64,000 nt of DNA. Source: Candidatus Sulfopaludibacter sp. SbA3. GTDB lineage: Bacteria > Acidobacteriota > Terriglobia > Bryobacterales > Bryobacteraceae. Both the position numbers and the translations under genes were made by a program. Within the stretch, counting starts at the first letter, position 1. Each line of letters starts with the position of its first letter. The notes beneath the pieces are model-generated. The model was not told the origin of the DNA. It worked only from the letters and a program-made list of their open reading frames with translations, and did no database searches. Shown one piece after another: positions 55,737 to 64,000 of the stretch. Location: positions 62,001-126,000 of the forward strand of contig CAMDCN010000010.1 of NCBI GenBank assembly GCA_945890485.1. Direction: 5' to 3'.

Positions 55737-56765
55737 ATGGCCGGTTCGGAGTGGTTCTACTTTACCGATCCGCTCACCAACAGCCCTCTCCGCGGTACGG
55801 TCCATGGCACCGGCGACTACGGCCGCATGGAGCAGGCGCACCGCGGGCGGGCGTTGCCCACCGAACCCATCCAGGTCTTCGCCGATATGGGTCGCGACCT
55901 CCGCGATTTCATCTGGGTGTCCTCGGTGCCGCTGATCCATCAACGGGTGGTCGATGCCCTCACCGCCGCCGGTTGCACCGGCTGGTCCACCTATCCGGTC
56001 ACTATGCACGGACGCAAGGGCGTCCTGTTGCCCGGCTACCACGGTTTGGTCATCACCGGCCGCTGCGCCTCCATCACGTTTGATCGCGACCCCGCCAAGC
56101 TGGTGTATCGGCGGTCCCCCAACGGTTGGTACCCCGAACACCAGGGCCTCCTCGTCGACGAGCCCACTTGGGACGGCAGTGACATCTTCTGCGCCGCGGA
56201 CGGCAAGACCAGCCACGTTGTCGTCACCCCCCGCCTCCGGGAACTGTTCCGCCAGCTCCGGATCACCAACGTGAAGTTGACTCCTGTGGAGGAGTGCTCC
56301 CTCTGGGCCCAAGGCTTCCCTTCGATCCCCGTCCCTCGCACCGGTCCGCCACCCCCACCTCCAGGTGCCCGCTGGGTCGAATCGCCCATCCCGCCCGACC
56401 TCGCCGCCGAGCTAGTCGCGCCCGCCGAGCCCCTCACCATCCAGGACGTCAATCGCGAGATCGAATCCCTCCGCCCCCTCACCGGCGACGAGCTCCTCGA
56501 CCACACCGAACGTCTCGGCTTAGCCTGGGCTCACCTCGTCATCACCACCCTGCATTGGCAATGGGCCCACCTCGCCCTACCCAACCGCGAACCCCAAATC
56601 GCCCTCGTCTCGCCCCAGCGCGACTACGCCGCCTTCCCCTTCGCCTATTGCCAGGGCCTCCTCGCCGACGCCGCGCGAGAGAATAGCTCCGTCCTACTCT
56701 TCAACCTGCTCGTCGCCGGTCAACTCCCCGCCGCCAAGCCCGGCGCCTTGGTCTTCGTCACCTAA
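55737..56765 (+). CDS. Unrecognised two-part protein downstream of nuoN (immunity-like N-terminus?)
   Basis: 342 residues from the ATG at 55737. The N-terminal part (about 40-170, with RDFIWVSSVPLIHQRVVDALTAAGCTGWSTYPVTM and GYHGLVITGRC) recalls the Imm11/DUF1629-type families, only weakly. A Pro-rich linker (RTGPPPPPPGARW, near 205) leads to a C-terminal part (about 235-342) with HLVITTLHWQWAHLALPN and LVSPQRDYAAFPFAYCQG. No signal peptide or membrane helix is seen. It sits in the nuo transcription unit but has no evident complex I role. It ends over the convergent small gene by four bases. Confidence 0.6.
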   Translation: MAGSEWFYFTDPLTNSPLRGTVHGTGDYGRMEQAHRGRALPTEPIQVFADMGRDLRDFIWVSSVPLIHQRVVDALTAAGCTGWSTYPVTMHGRKGVLLPGYHGLVITGRCASITFDRDPAKLVYRRSPNGWYPEHQGLLVDEPTWDGSDIFCAADGKTSHVVVTPRLRELFRQLRITNVKLTPVEECSLWAQGFPSIPVPRTGPPPPPPGARWVESPIPPDLAAELVAPAEPLTIQDVNREIESLRPLTGDELLDHTERLGLAWAHLVITTLHWQWAHLALPNREPQIALVSPQRDYAAFPFAYCQGLLADAARENSSVLLFNLLVAGQLPAAKPGALVFVT

Positions 56766-56998
56766 GCCAGAATATCGAGCAGCTTCTGCTCCATTTCCGC
56801 CCCAGTGCGCGCCACCGTCGCGTTCACGGCAAACGCATTCTGCGCCGCCACCAACGAGACAATCTCCTCGCTCAGCTCCACTTGATCAACCGGCGATTGA
56901 TCTTCAAATGCCGCAAATTGGGCCAAGCGCTTGGCCGCACGCTCCACTTTGGCTTGCGCACGGTCCATGCCCTCGACCGACGTCGATAGGATGTTCAT
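56762..56998 (-). CDS. Tiny flagellar rod/hook-like protein
   Basis: 78 residues. It begins MNILSTSVEGMDRAQAKVERAAKRLAQF, like the N-terminal helix of FlgB/FlgC/FlgG/FlgE proteins (N-x-STSxxGM). It ends VELSEEIVSLVAAQNAFAVNATVARTGAEMEQKLLDIL, like their C-terminal helix (VxLxxEMVxLIxAQxAFxAN). The middle domain of about 60-200 residues found in real rod proteins is missing. No other flagellar structural gene is in the window. Only a weak ribosome-binding site precedes the ATG. Confidence 0.7.
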   Translation of the reverse strand: MNILSTSVEGMDRAQAKVERAAKRLAQFAAFEDQSPVDQVELSEEIVSLVAAQNAFAVNATVARTGAEMEQKLLDILA

Positions 56999-57063
56999 AG
57001 GGGGACCTAAAACACACTTCGGCCCCAGTTCTCAAAACGTGAGAAAATTTTGCGGACGAACCC

Positions 57064-57753
57064 CTAAAACCACTCCCGCAACTCGCCAAACCGCTCCAAG
57101 TGCAACAACTTCGCCGTCTCGACCGGTTGCACCTCCTCCCGCTCCAAAATCCACGTTCGCGGATGCGGAATATACACCGCATTGAATCCCGCCCGCAGCG
57201 CCGGGTTCACATCACTCCGCGGCGAATTCCCAATCATCCACGTATGCGGAAAATGGAACCCCCGTTCCTCCCCCAATCGTAGATACACCCCCACTTCCTT
57301 CTCTTTCACGATCCCCACATGGCTAAAGAACCGCCCCAACCCGGACCGGTCAACCTTCGCCTGCTGCTCGTCCGGATGCCCCTTCGTAAACAACGTCAAA
57401 TCGTGTCGTTCCGCCAAATGCACAAGGGTCTCTTCGACGTCCGGGAGAAGAATGATAGGGTGCTCCAGAATCTTTTCTGCAAACGCCACCACCTGCTCCA
57501 AGTCCGCATCGCCAATCGGCCGCTGCGCCAATCGATGATACGTTTCCACCAGATTCCGCCCAAACCGCTTCGACCCATACCCGTGGATCTTCGCGTTCAC
57601 CGCCTCAATCGAATCGAGCACATCCCGCACCTGCTCCCGGCTCAGATGCCGGTGATCCAGAAAGTCGGCAAACTCCTCGAACGCCTGTTCGAAGAAGATG
57701 TTGTTCTCCCACAGCGTATCATCGGCGTCAATAATGAGGTGCTGCCGTGTCAT
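57064..57753 (-). CDS. HAD-superfamily hydrolase
   Basis: 229 residues. Motif I is IIDADDTLWENN (DxDxT), motif II is LTLFTKGHP, the motif III lysine is in GIVKEKEV, and motif IV is MIGNSPRSDVNPALRAG. The helical cap (about 20-95) is of the YjjG/haloacid dehalogenase type. It is probably a small-molecule phosphatase, substrate unknown. Its ATG overlaps the stop of the upstream LON-domain gene (ATGA). Confidence 0.85.
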   Translation of the reverse strand: MTRQHLIIDADDTLWENNIFFEQAFEEFADFLDHRHLSREQVRDVLDSIEAVNAKIHGYGSKRFGRNLVETYHRLAQRPIGDADLEQVVAFAEKILEHPIILLPDVEETLVHLAERHDLTLFTKGHPDEQQAKVDRSGLGRFFSHVGIVKEKEVGVYLRLGEERGFHFPHTWMIGNSPRSDVNPALRAGFNAVYIPHPRTWILEREEVQPVETAKLLHLERFGELREWF

Positions 57754-58379
57754 GCGCCTGGCAATAATTTCCCGTGCCCGTTCCGCGGCACAATCGTCCG
57801 AAAATGCTCAATCCGGCGCTCCCGCGCCGCCGTCACCGGGAAATGCTCCGCCAACCGGCGCATCCGCTCCGCCTCGTTCTTCGACATCAGCAGCATCTGC
57901 CGCACGTTCAAATCCGTCACCGCCTGCGCCAACTGAAAACTCAACTGCGGATCGTTCAGCATCGGTTCCGGCAGGCTGTGACCCGTCTCCAGAGCCCGAA
58001 TCGAGTAGTAGCCCCGAATGGCTTTCTGAATCACCGCCTCCTCCGCTAACTCGCCCCCTTCATCGTCGAAAAACTCCACCTTCCCCCGCAAATAGCTCCG
58101 CTCCTCGTCCAGATCATGAATCTCAAATCGCCGGAATCCCACCGTCGACAAGTCCATCCGGCCGTCGTCGTACTTCTTGTCCACTTCATGGATCCGCGCC
58201 GTGCACCCCACCGACGCAATCCCCTTTTCAAGCGCCAGCACCACGCCAAATTCCCGGTTCCCTTCGAGCACATCCCCCACCATTTCCTTGTACCGGTCTT
58301 CGAAAATGTGCAGCGGCAGATCGGTGCGCGGGAACAGAACCACGCTTAACGGAAAGAGAGGGAGAAGCGGGCCCGGCAT
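57750..58379 (-). CDS. LON substrate-binding-domain protein (not a protease)
   Basis: 209 residues from the ATG complementary to 58377-58379. LLPLFPLSVVLFPRTDLPLHIFEDRYKEMVGDVLEGNREFGVVL is the typical start of the Lon N-terminal domain, followed by GCTARIHEVDKKYDDGRMDLSTVGFRRFEI and a C-terminal helical half. There is no AAA or protease domain. Stand-alone LON proteins are common and their role is not established. It is 40 bp from the divergent SDR gene and coupled to the HAD gene. Confidence 0.85.
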   Translation of the reverse strand: MPGPLLPLFPLSVVLFPRTDLPLHIFEDRYKEMVGDVLEGNREFGVVLALEKGIASVGCTARIHEVDKKYDDGRMDLSTVGFRRFEIHDLDEERSYLRGKVEFFDDEGGELAEEAVIQKAIRGYYSIRALETGHSLPEPMLNDPQLSFQLAQAVTDLNVRQMLLMSKNEAERMRRLAEHFPVTAARERRIEHFRTIVPRNGHGKLLPGA

Positions 58380-58419
58380 GCTACCATTATGGCTTCGCAA
58401 GGTCCCGAAAAGACAAGCA

Positions 58420-59181
58420 ATGCGCATTGAAAGCCAGGTGGCCCTCATCACGGGCGCATCCAGCGGCATCGGCCAAGCCCTCGCCGCCGAACTCTCCCAA
58501 CGCGGCGCCCGCCTCGCTCTCACCGCCCGCACCATCACCCCCCACGCGACTCACCTCACCGTCCCCGGTGACCTCACCGACCCCGATTTCCGCCGCCACC
58601 TCGTCGAAACCACTCTCGCCCACTACGGCCGCATCGACATTCTCATCAACAACGCCGGCATCGGGCTCTATCAACCCTCGTGGCAGGCCGATGACGAAGC
58701 AGTCCGCCACATGTTCGAGCTCAACTTCTTCGCCGCCCTCCACCTAGCCCAACTCACCGTCCCCGGCATGCGCGAACGCCGCCACGGCATGGTCGTCAAC
58801 ATCGGCTCCATCGCCAGCAAAGTCACCCTCCCCTGGTTCACGCTCTACTCAGCCACCAAACACGCCATCGAATCGTTCACGGACGGCCTCCGCATGGAAA
58901 ACGCAGACGTCGGCCTGAAAACCATGCTCGTCTGCCCCGGCTACGTCAAAACAAACTTTCAGCAAAATGTTCTCGTCGGCCGTCCCCCCGATGAACTCGC
59001 CTCCGGCCGCCGTTTCGCTACCACGGCCCCGGCCCTGGCCCGCGCCATTGCTGACGGCATCGCCCGAGACCGCCGCCAAGTGCTCCACCCCGCCGCCGGT
59101 TGGGCTCTCGTCGCCGGCTGGCGCGTCGTCCCGCGCCTCATCGAACGCGTCTTCCAAAAACTCCAAAGGGATCATAAATGA
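58420..59181 (+). CDS. Short-chain dehydrogenase/reductase
   Basis: 253 residues from the ATG at 58420. TGASSGIG (cofactor site) near residue 11, NNAG near 83, the catalytic serine in VVNIGSIAS, and YSATKHA (YxxxK) near 147. The C-terminus is hydrophobic (WALVAGWRVVPRLIERVF). Substrate unknown. First gene of a tightly coupled series; its stop overlaps the aroK start (ATGA). Confidence 0.9.
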   Translation: MRIESQVALITGASSGIGQALAAELSQRGARLALTARTITPHATHLTVPGDLTDPDFRRHLVETTLAHYGRIDILINNAGIGLYQPSWQADDEAVRHMFELNFFAALHLAQLTVPGMRERRHGMVVNIGSIASKVTLPWFTLYSATKHAIESFTDGLRMENADVGLKTMLVCPGYVKTNFQQNVLVGRPPDELASGRRFATTAPALARAIADGIARDRRQVLHPAAGWALVAGWRVVPRLIERVFQKLQRDHK

Positions 59182-59657
59182 TCGTCCTCGTCGGCTTCAT
59201 GGGCTCCGGCAAAACCACCGTCGGCCGCCGCCTCGCCCAACGCTTGAACCTCCCCTTCGTCGACCTCGATGACCGTATCGAAGCCGCCGAAGGCCGCGCC
59301 ATCTCCGACATCTTCGCTCATGACGGCGAACCCGCCTTCCGCGATCTCGAACACCGCGAACTCGGCCTCGCCCTTGCCGGTGAAGGCGTCCTCGCCCTTG
59401 GTGGCGGCGCCTACGTCCAACCCCGCAATCGAGACCTCCTTCGTGGCCAAGCCAAAGTCATCTGGCTCGACGTCCCCTTCGAACGCGCCCTCCGCCGAGT
59501 CTCCGGCGCCGGCCACCGCCCCCTCGCCAAGGACCCCGTCAAATTCGCCGAACTCTTCGAAGCCCGCCGCGCCGCCTACGCTCAGGCCGACCACGCCATC
59601 CCCATCACCTCCGACGACCCCGCCGACGCGGTCGCCGCCATCCTGCCCCTCCTATGA
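59178..59657 (+). CDS. aroK: Shikimate kinase
   Basis: 159 residues. The P-loop is GFMGSGKTTVGRRLA, with shikimate-site FVDLDDRIE, LGGGAYVQ in the Walker-B region, and the lid arginine in RRVSGAGHRPLA. It phosphorylates shikimate at C3 in aromatic amino acid synthesis. It overlaps both neighbours by four bases, so it is part of a four-gene overlapping unit. Confidence 0.93.
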   Translation: MIVLVGFMGSGKTTVGRRLAQRLNLPFVDLDDRIEAAEGRAISDIFAHDGEPAFRDLEHRELGLALAGEGVLALGGGAYVQPRNRDLLRGQAKVIWLDVPFERALRRVSGAGHRPLAKDPVKFAELFEARRAAYAQADHAIPITSDDPADAVAAILPLL

Positions 59658-60886
59658 CGAAACGAACCCAAGCCCGTCAAATCTTCAATGCCGCCCTGAA
59701 GGCCGCCGACCCCAAGGCCGCCGTTCTCGCCCACCTCTCCGCTGACGAGCCCCTCCTTCGCCGCGCCAAACGGATCTTCCTCCTCGGCGCCGGCAAGGCC
59801 TCCGCCCCCATGGCCCAAGCCGTCGAGAAGGTTTGCGGCCGCCGCATCGTCGCCGGCTGCATCGTCGTCAAGGACGGCCACACCGCCCCGCTCCGCTACG
59901 CCGAAATTCGCGAAAGCGGCCACCCCGTCCCCGACGAACGGGGCGTCGCCGCCGCTCAGCGAATCGCCGAAATCGCCTCCGCAGCCACCGCCGAAGACCT
60001 CGTCATCTGCTGCATCTCCGGCGGCGCTTCGGCTCTGATGCCGCTCCCCGCCCCCGGCGTCACCCTCGCCGAAAAGCAAGCCATTACCCGGCAACTGCTC
60101 GCCTCCGGCGCCAACATCCACGAGATGAACGCCGTCCGCAAACACCTCTCCGCCATCAAAGGCGGCCAACTCGCCCAACTCGCCGCCCCGGCCCCCGTCC
60201 TCACCCTCATCCTCTCGGACGTCATCGGCGACGACGTCTCCACCATCGGTTCCGGCCCCACCGCCCCCGACCCCTCCACGCTCGCCGATGTCGCCGCCAT
60301 CTTCCACCGCTACGGCATCACCCACCCGCTCCCCGGTCGCGAAACCCCGAAAAAGCTCTCGAACGTCACCAACCGAATCGTCGGCAGCAACGCCCAGTCC
60401 ATCCGCGCTGCCGCCGCCAAAGCCAAGGATCTCGGCTACAAACCGCTGATCCTCTCCACCACTATCGAAGGTGAAACCCGGGACGTCGCCCGGATGCACG
60501 TCGCCATCGCCCGCGAGTGCCTCCGCAGCGGCCACCCGGCCAAACCTCCCGTCTGCATTCTCTCGGGCGGCGAAACCACGGTCACCCTCCGCGGCTCCGG
60601 CAAAGGCGGCCGCAACCAGGAGTTCGCCCTCGCCGCCGCGCTCGACCTCGAAAACGAACCCAGAATTCTCGTCCTTTCCGCTGGCACGGATGGCACCGAC
60701 GGCCCCACCGACGCCGCCGGTGCCTTCGCCACCTCCGCCACGGCCAAGGACCCTCGCGCCGCCCGCGCCGCTCTCGACGCCAACGACTCCTACCCCTATC
60801 TCCAAAGCACCGGCGACCTGCTCATCACCGGTCCCACCCGCACCAACGTCATGGACGTCCGTATTCTCCTCGTCTCATCAAGATGA
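59654..60886 (+). CDS. Glycerate 2-kinase (MOFRL family)
   Basis: 410 residues. LLGAGKASAPMAQAVEKV, ISGGASALMPLPAPGVTLAEK, NAVRKHLSAIKGGQLA, LSDVIGDDVSTIGSGPTAPDPST, and the MOFRL domain GKGGRNQEFALAAAL and LSAGTDGTDGPTDAAGAF are all present. The enzyme makes 2-phosphoglycerate from D-glycerate. It overlaps aroK and the next GNAT gene by four bases. Confidence 0.92.
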   Translation: MTKRTQARQIFNAALKAADPKAAVLAHLSADEPLLRRAKRIFLLGAGKASAPMAQAVEKVCGRRIVAGCIVVKDGHTAPLRYAEIRESGHPVPDERGVAAAQRIAEIASAATAEDLVICCISGGASALMPLPAPGVTLAEKQAITRQLLASGANIHEMNAVRKHLSAIKGGQLAQLAAPAPVLTLILSDVIGDDVSTIGSGPTAPDPSTLADVAAIFHRYGITHPLPGRETPKKLSNVTNRIVGSNAQSIRAAAAKAKDLGYKPLILSTTIEGETRDVARMHVAIARECLRSGHPAKPPVCILSGGETTVTLRGSGKGGRNQEFALAAALDLENEPRILVLSAGTDGTDGPTDAAGAFATSATAKDPRAARAALDANDSYPYLQSTGDLLITGPTRTNVMDVRILLVSSR

Positions 60887-61323
60887 TCCGCCCCGCCCAA
60901 CTCCCCGACACCGAATTCATCGCCCGTGCGAATGAGCGCATGGCCCTCGAAACCGAGCACAAAGTGCTCCCCCCGGCCACCATCCGCGCCGGTGTCGCCC
61001 GCGTCCTGGCCGACCCCCAACTCGGACGCTACTTCGTTGCCGAACTCGACAGCCAACCCGTCGGCTGCCTCATGATCACGTACGAGTGGAGCGACTGGCG
61101 CAACGGCATGTTCTGGTGGGTCCAGTCGGTTTTCGTCGAGCCGACCTACCGCGGCCGAGGCGTCTATCGTGCTTTGTATCAACACGTTAAGGAGGTCGCC
61201 GCCGCCCAAGGAGGCTGCTGCGGCTTCCGCCTCTATGTCGAAAAAGACAACCTCCGAGCCCAGCAGACCTACCAACGTTTGGGCATGTCCGCGACCGACT
61301 ACCTAATGTTTGAGGAATCTTAA
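60883..61323 (+). CDS. GNAT-family acetyltransferase
   Basis: 146 residues from the ATG at 60883 (ATGA overlap with the kinase gene). It begins IRPAQLPDTEFIARANERMALETE and has the acetyl-CoA motif QSVFVEPTYRGRGVYRALYQHV (RxxGxx), then FRLYVEKDNLRAQQTYQRLGM. Substrate unknown. Last of the SDR, aroK, glycerate kinase, GNAT series. Confidence 0.88.
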   Translation: MIRPAQLPDTEFIARANERMALETEHKVLPPATIRAGVARVLADPQLGRYFVAELDSQPVGCLMITYEWSDWRNGMFWWVQSVFVEPTYRGRGVYRALYQHVKEVAAAQGGCCGFRLYVEKDNLRAQQTYQRLGMSATDYLMFEES

Positions 61324-61343
61324 GTCGATATATCCCGGTAGGG

Positions 61344-62243
61344 ATGAGCTACGCCGCCGTTAGTCTAAATCTTGACTCCATGGATCACGCCTTCGGCTAC
61401 CCCGCCGGCTACGAAGATCCTACCTTTGGCCCGGTCATGGACCGGTTTGAGGAGTTCGCTGACCAGTTCGATTTCCGCTACTCGGTATACGTCATCGGAC
61501 GCGACCTCGAAAAGCAGCGGCACCGCGCCAAAGTCCGCAGTTGGGCGGAGCGTGGCCACGAGATCGGCAACCACACTTGGAATCACTACACGAACCTCGG
61601 CGCCCTTCCGAAAGGCGAACTCACGGAAGAGATTCGTCGCACCCACGCCGCTCTCGCCGATGCCACCGGCCAAGCTCCCAACGGTTTCATCGCCCCGGCC
61701 TGGAGCTACTCCGATCGCATGATGGACGTCCTTGCGGAGCAAGGCTACGCCTATGACACGAGCCTGTTTCCTAGCCTGCTCTACTACCCCTTCGTCTTCA
61801 AAAACGCCTGGAACCATCGCACGCAGAGCGAGAAATTCTGGCGCGTCCTCGACCGCCGCGACTGGCTTGCACCACTCACCGGATCGCGCGAGCCCTATCT
61901 CGACCGCGGCATGGTCATGCTCCCTGTTCCCAGCACCCCGGGACCCTTCGGCCTGACCATCTGGCACACCACTGGCTTCCTCCTCGGTTGGGAAAAACAC
62001 TTCGCCATGCTCCGCGCCGCCCTCGCCGCCCGAAAGTTCTTCTACTACGTTGTCCACCCCGCCGACCTCACCTGCGACCAGGATTTTCCCGATATGCCCA
62101 TCAACTCCCTCGAACGCATTGGCGGGTCTCTCGAAGAGAAGCGCCTTCGCTTTGAACAGTCGCTCCAGGTGATCGCCCACGCGCAGCGCGAGTGGGTCAC
62201 CATGGATGAACTCGCTCAGCGGGCGAAAGCGAAACTTTCTTAA
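61344..62243 (+). CDS. Polysaccharide deacetylase (NodB-type) family protein
   Basis: 299 residues. NodB motif 1 aspartate in LNLDSMDHAFGYP, the metal-binding HxxxH in GHEIGNHTWNHYTNLG, and GFIAPAWSYSDRMMDVLAEQGYAYDTSLFP (motif 3). A histidine in VHPADL completes the active site. There is no signal peptide, so it may act on a cytoplasmic sugar nucleotide or lipid-linked sugar. It is not the YdjC-type HpnK. GGTAGGG precedes the ATG. Confidence 0.85.
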   Translation: MSYAAVSLNLDSMDHAFGYPAGYEDPTFGPVMDRFEEFADQFDFRYSVYVIGRDLEKQRHRAKVRSWAERGHEIGNHTWNHYTNLGALPKGELTEEIRRTHAALADATGQAPNGFIAPAWSYSDRMMDVLAEQGYAYDTSLFPSLLYYPFVFKNAWNHRTQSEKFWRVLDRRDWLAPLTGSREPYLDRGMVMLPVPSTPGPFGLTIWHTTGFLLGWEKHFAMLRAALAARKFFYYVVHPADLTCDQDFPDMPINSLERIGGSLEEKRLRFEQSLQVIAHAQREWVTMDELAQRAKAKLS

Positions 62244-62286
62244 CAGTTTCTGTCCAGTTTCGGCAGCAGATTTCGCTAGTATCTAC

Positions 62287-62646
62287 ATGCTGCCTTCCAC
62301 CTGTCGCCGCCGAACCTTGTCCACTGTGCGCTCCGCGCTACCGCCGCCCGCTGCCTGCCATGGGGTGTTTGAAGTCGAGGTCCCCAGTTCTTTGTGGGCC
62401 GTCGCACCAGACACGGGAAAGTACCACTACACAGCCAGAGTGGCTTTCGACGAGCCCTTCTACCGTGCCCCCCGAGTCGTGGCCGGTCTCTCCGCGCTAG
62501 AACTCGGTGAGGGTCCCTCCTCCCGGCTTGAGGTGCGGATTGTGCCGGACAGTATCACGGCCACCGGCTTCACCATCCGATTCGCCACGGCGACCAGCGG
62601 GGGTGTCCACTCCGCCGCCGCCTTCTGGCTGGCCATCCCGGATTAA
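62287..62646 (+). CDS. H-type lectin domain protein
   Basis: 119 residues from the ATG at 62287. YTARVAFDEPFYRAPRVVAGLSALELGEG, then LEVRIVPDSITATGFTIRFATATSGGVHSAAAFWLA matches the H-type lectin fold (a six-stranded sugar-binding domain, often for N-acetylgalactosamine in animals). There is no clear signal peptide. Bacterial members are mostly uncharacterised. Its stop codon overlaps the stop of the convergent cytochrome gene through a shared TTAA. Confidence 0.65.
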   Translation: MLPSTCRRRTLSTVRSALPPPAACHGVFEVEVPSSLWAVAPDTGKYHYTARVAFDEPFYRAPRVVAGLSALELGEGPSSRLEVRIVPDSITATGFTIRFATATSGGVHSAAAFWLAIPD

Positions 62647-64000
62647 CGCGGCAAAGACCCCAACATCTCCATCGCCTCCCCCCGCACGGCCGGGTCCAGC
62701 GACTGCGCCGCCTGCCCGAAGTAACGCCGAGCGCCCGCAAAGTCGTTCACTGCTCCCAGCGCCGTCCCCAAGCCCAGCAGGGCGCGCCCGTTCTGCGGTT
62801 CCCGCTCCAAAGTCCCTCGATACGTCGCCGCTGCCATCCCAAAATCCCGCACCGCCATGTACAAGTTCGCCAACAGATCCCGCGCGCCGCTATTCGTCGG
62901 GTCTAGCTGAACTGCTTCCCGCGCCTGCGGAATCGCCTCCGGAAACCGTCGCGCGTTGGCCAAGAGCAGCGCAAAGTTAAATCGCGCCGCTACCAACTTC
63001 GGGTTCTGCCGAATTGCTCGCAGATACAGGGCCTCCGCCTCCGCTCCCGCCACCACCGTCGCTAGGCTCGCCAACGACTCCGCATGGTCCGGCTGCTCTC
63101 GCAGAGCCGCGCGGAACGCTGTCGCCGCCCCGGCTTTGTCCCCGGCTTCCAACCGAAGCGAGCCCAGGAACACATGGGCTTCCACCAATTCCGGCTCCAA
63201 TTCCGCCGCCCGGCGCGCCGCCGCGTCGGCATCGCTGCCCCGCCGCGCCTGCCGGTATTGCCGCGCCAACTCCAGCCAAGCCAGCGAATCCCCCGGGTGC
63301 AGCTTCGTGGTCCGCTCAAGTGTCTCCACCCCGGTCGCTCCGCCCTGCGCGGCCCCAAGGTTCCGCAGCGCCGGCAGGTAGTTCGGGTCCACCGCCAATG
63401 CCTGTTGATACGCCGCGATCGCCTCCGGCCCCTTCTGCGCTTGCGCGAGCATCAGATAGTAGTACGGGTGCTGTGGCTTGTGCGCCGCCAACGCCTTCTG
63501 CAGCCGAGGCACCCCGGCCGCCACATTGCTCTGGTGCGCCAGCTGCGCCATCGCGGGCAGCAACTCCTGCGCCGGGCCGCTCAGCTTCGCGGGATAGTAC
63601 AGCACCACTTCGCCCTTGTAGGAGCTTTGTCCAATCACCTCATGACGCTCCGCCCGTGCCGCCAGCAGGTTTGCCCCCTTCGGTGGCCGTTGGATCTTAT
63701 GGTCTGTCACCGCGACATGCACCACGTCTTCCGTCCGCCGTTTCGGCATGTGGCAACTCGCGCACTCCTTCTTCGCCGGATGGTTCGCCGCCTTGGCAAT
63801 CCCCGGATGGCACCCCGAGCACTGCGCGTCGAAATTCTTCTGTGTCTCATGCGGGTTGTGGCAGGTCGTACAAGTCAATTTCTCCCCACTCCCCAGAAAG
63901 CACTTCGATTGCCGCAGCCGGTACACTGACGACACGATTTCAAACTTGTCCTCGTGCCCCGTCCCCGGCGCATGGTCGAAATGAGCAATGAACTGCTCGA
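62643..64000 (-). CDS. Multihaem cytochrome c with TPR repeats, C-terminal part (cut by window edge)
   Basis: The reading frame is open to the right edge, so the N-terminus lies beyond 64000. Three CxxCH haem motifs are visible near 63740-63870 (CTTCH, CSGCH, CASCH), together with HFDHAPGTGHEDKF before them. About 300 residues of tetratricopeptide repeats follow, such as AIAAYQQALAVDPNYLPALRNLG and AATAFRAALREQPDHAESLASL. Haem attachment implies an exported protein. Similar cytochrome-TPR proteins are common in Acidobacteriota; the electron partner is unknown. Confidence 0.85.
   Translation of the reverse strand, partial: EQFIAHFDHAPGTGHEDKFEIVSSVYRLRQSKCFLGSGEKLTCTTCHNPHETQKNFDAQCSGCHPGIAKAANHPAKKECASCHMPKRRTEDVVHVAVTDHKIQRPPKGANLLAARAERHEVIGQSSYKGEVVLYYPAKLSGPAQELLPAMAQLAHQSNVAAGVPRLQKALAAHKPQHPYYYLMLAQAQKGPEAIAAYQQALAVDPNYLPALRNLGAAQGGATGVETLERTTKLHPGDSLAWLELARQYRQARRGSDADAAARRAAELEPELVEAHVFLGSLRLEAGDKAGAATAFRAALREQPDHAESLASLATVVAGAEAEALYLRAIRQNPKLVAARFNFALLLANARRFPEAIPQAREAVQLDPTNSGARDLLANLYMAVRDFGMAAATYRGTLEREPQNGRALLGLGTALGAVNDFAGARRYFGQAAQSLDPAVRGEAMEMLGSLPR

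Noticed and set aside
57029-57045. Small hairpin TTCTCA-AAACG-TGAGAA between the HAD and rod-like genes
   Set aside because: Six base pairs without a T-tract on the minus strand, where the genes run; too weak to call a terminator.
61344-62243. Polysaccharide deacetylase as the missing HpnK
   Set aside because: HpnK is a YdjC-type protein. This one has NodB motifs (HxxxH in GHEIGNHTWNH) and is 25 kb from hpnI.

Overview
This window looks like a chromosome segment from an Acidobacteriota bacterium of the Solibacteres/Bryobacterales type. This is inferred from gene content, not from a marker gene. The supporting signs are high GC, dense gene packing with many ATGA overlaps, hopanoid genes (hpnI, hpnJ), a Tat-type exported Gfo/Idh/MocA oxidoreductase, several Ser/Thr kinases and a complex I operon. 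No transposase, phage gene or CRISPR array was seen.

Layout. A MATE transporter start (1-244, cut by the window edge) diverges from an exported oxidoreductase (310-1497). Positions 1544-14145 hold half of a type VI secretion system: two tssK paralogues, tssL, tssM and two tandem membrane Ser/Thr kinases. In the middle, on the opposite strand, is an 848-residue protein with a kinase N-lobe-like start, 12 copies of an FTxMF motif, six ETLPPF repeats and a C-terminal membrane anchor. argG and a lutABC lactate-oxidation operon follow, then a DUF3445 haem N-demethylase-like gene divergent from a B12/radical-SAM gene, then a matB/matC-like malonate pair and an outer-membrane barrel.

Positions 25349-32826 are a complete chemotaxis operon (STAS, CheY, CheA, MCP, CheW, CheY, CheR, CheB), followed by tRNA-Arg(ACG) on the minus strand. 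The minus-strand operon 36310-33015 is hpnJ, two small EmrE-type proteins and hpnI. It probably makes and moves glycosylated or cyclitol-ether bacteriohopanepolyols. Next come a mixed set of envelope and hypothetical genes, DUF4288 and thiS.

Positions 42882-55731 are a nuo operon encoding A, C, D, E, F, G, H, J, K, L, M and N. nuoB and nuoI are absent from their usual places. The rest holds an unrecognised gene joined to nuo, a tiny flagellar-rod-like protein, HAD and LON-domain genes, an SDR-aroK-glycerate kinase-GNAT overlap series, a polysaccharide deacetylase, an H-type lectin and the end of a TPR multihaem cytochrome.

The strongest candidates for undescribed biology are the FTxMF/ETLPPF scaffold inside the type VI locus, the EmrE pair inside the hpn operon, and the nuo operon that lacks exactly the two subunits carrying the Fe-S clusters nearest quinone.
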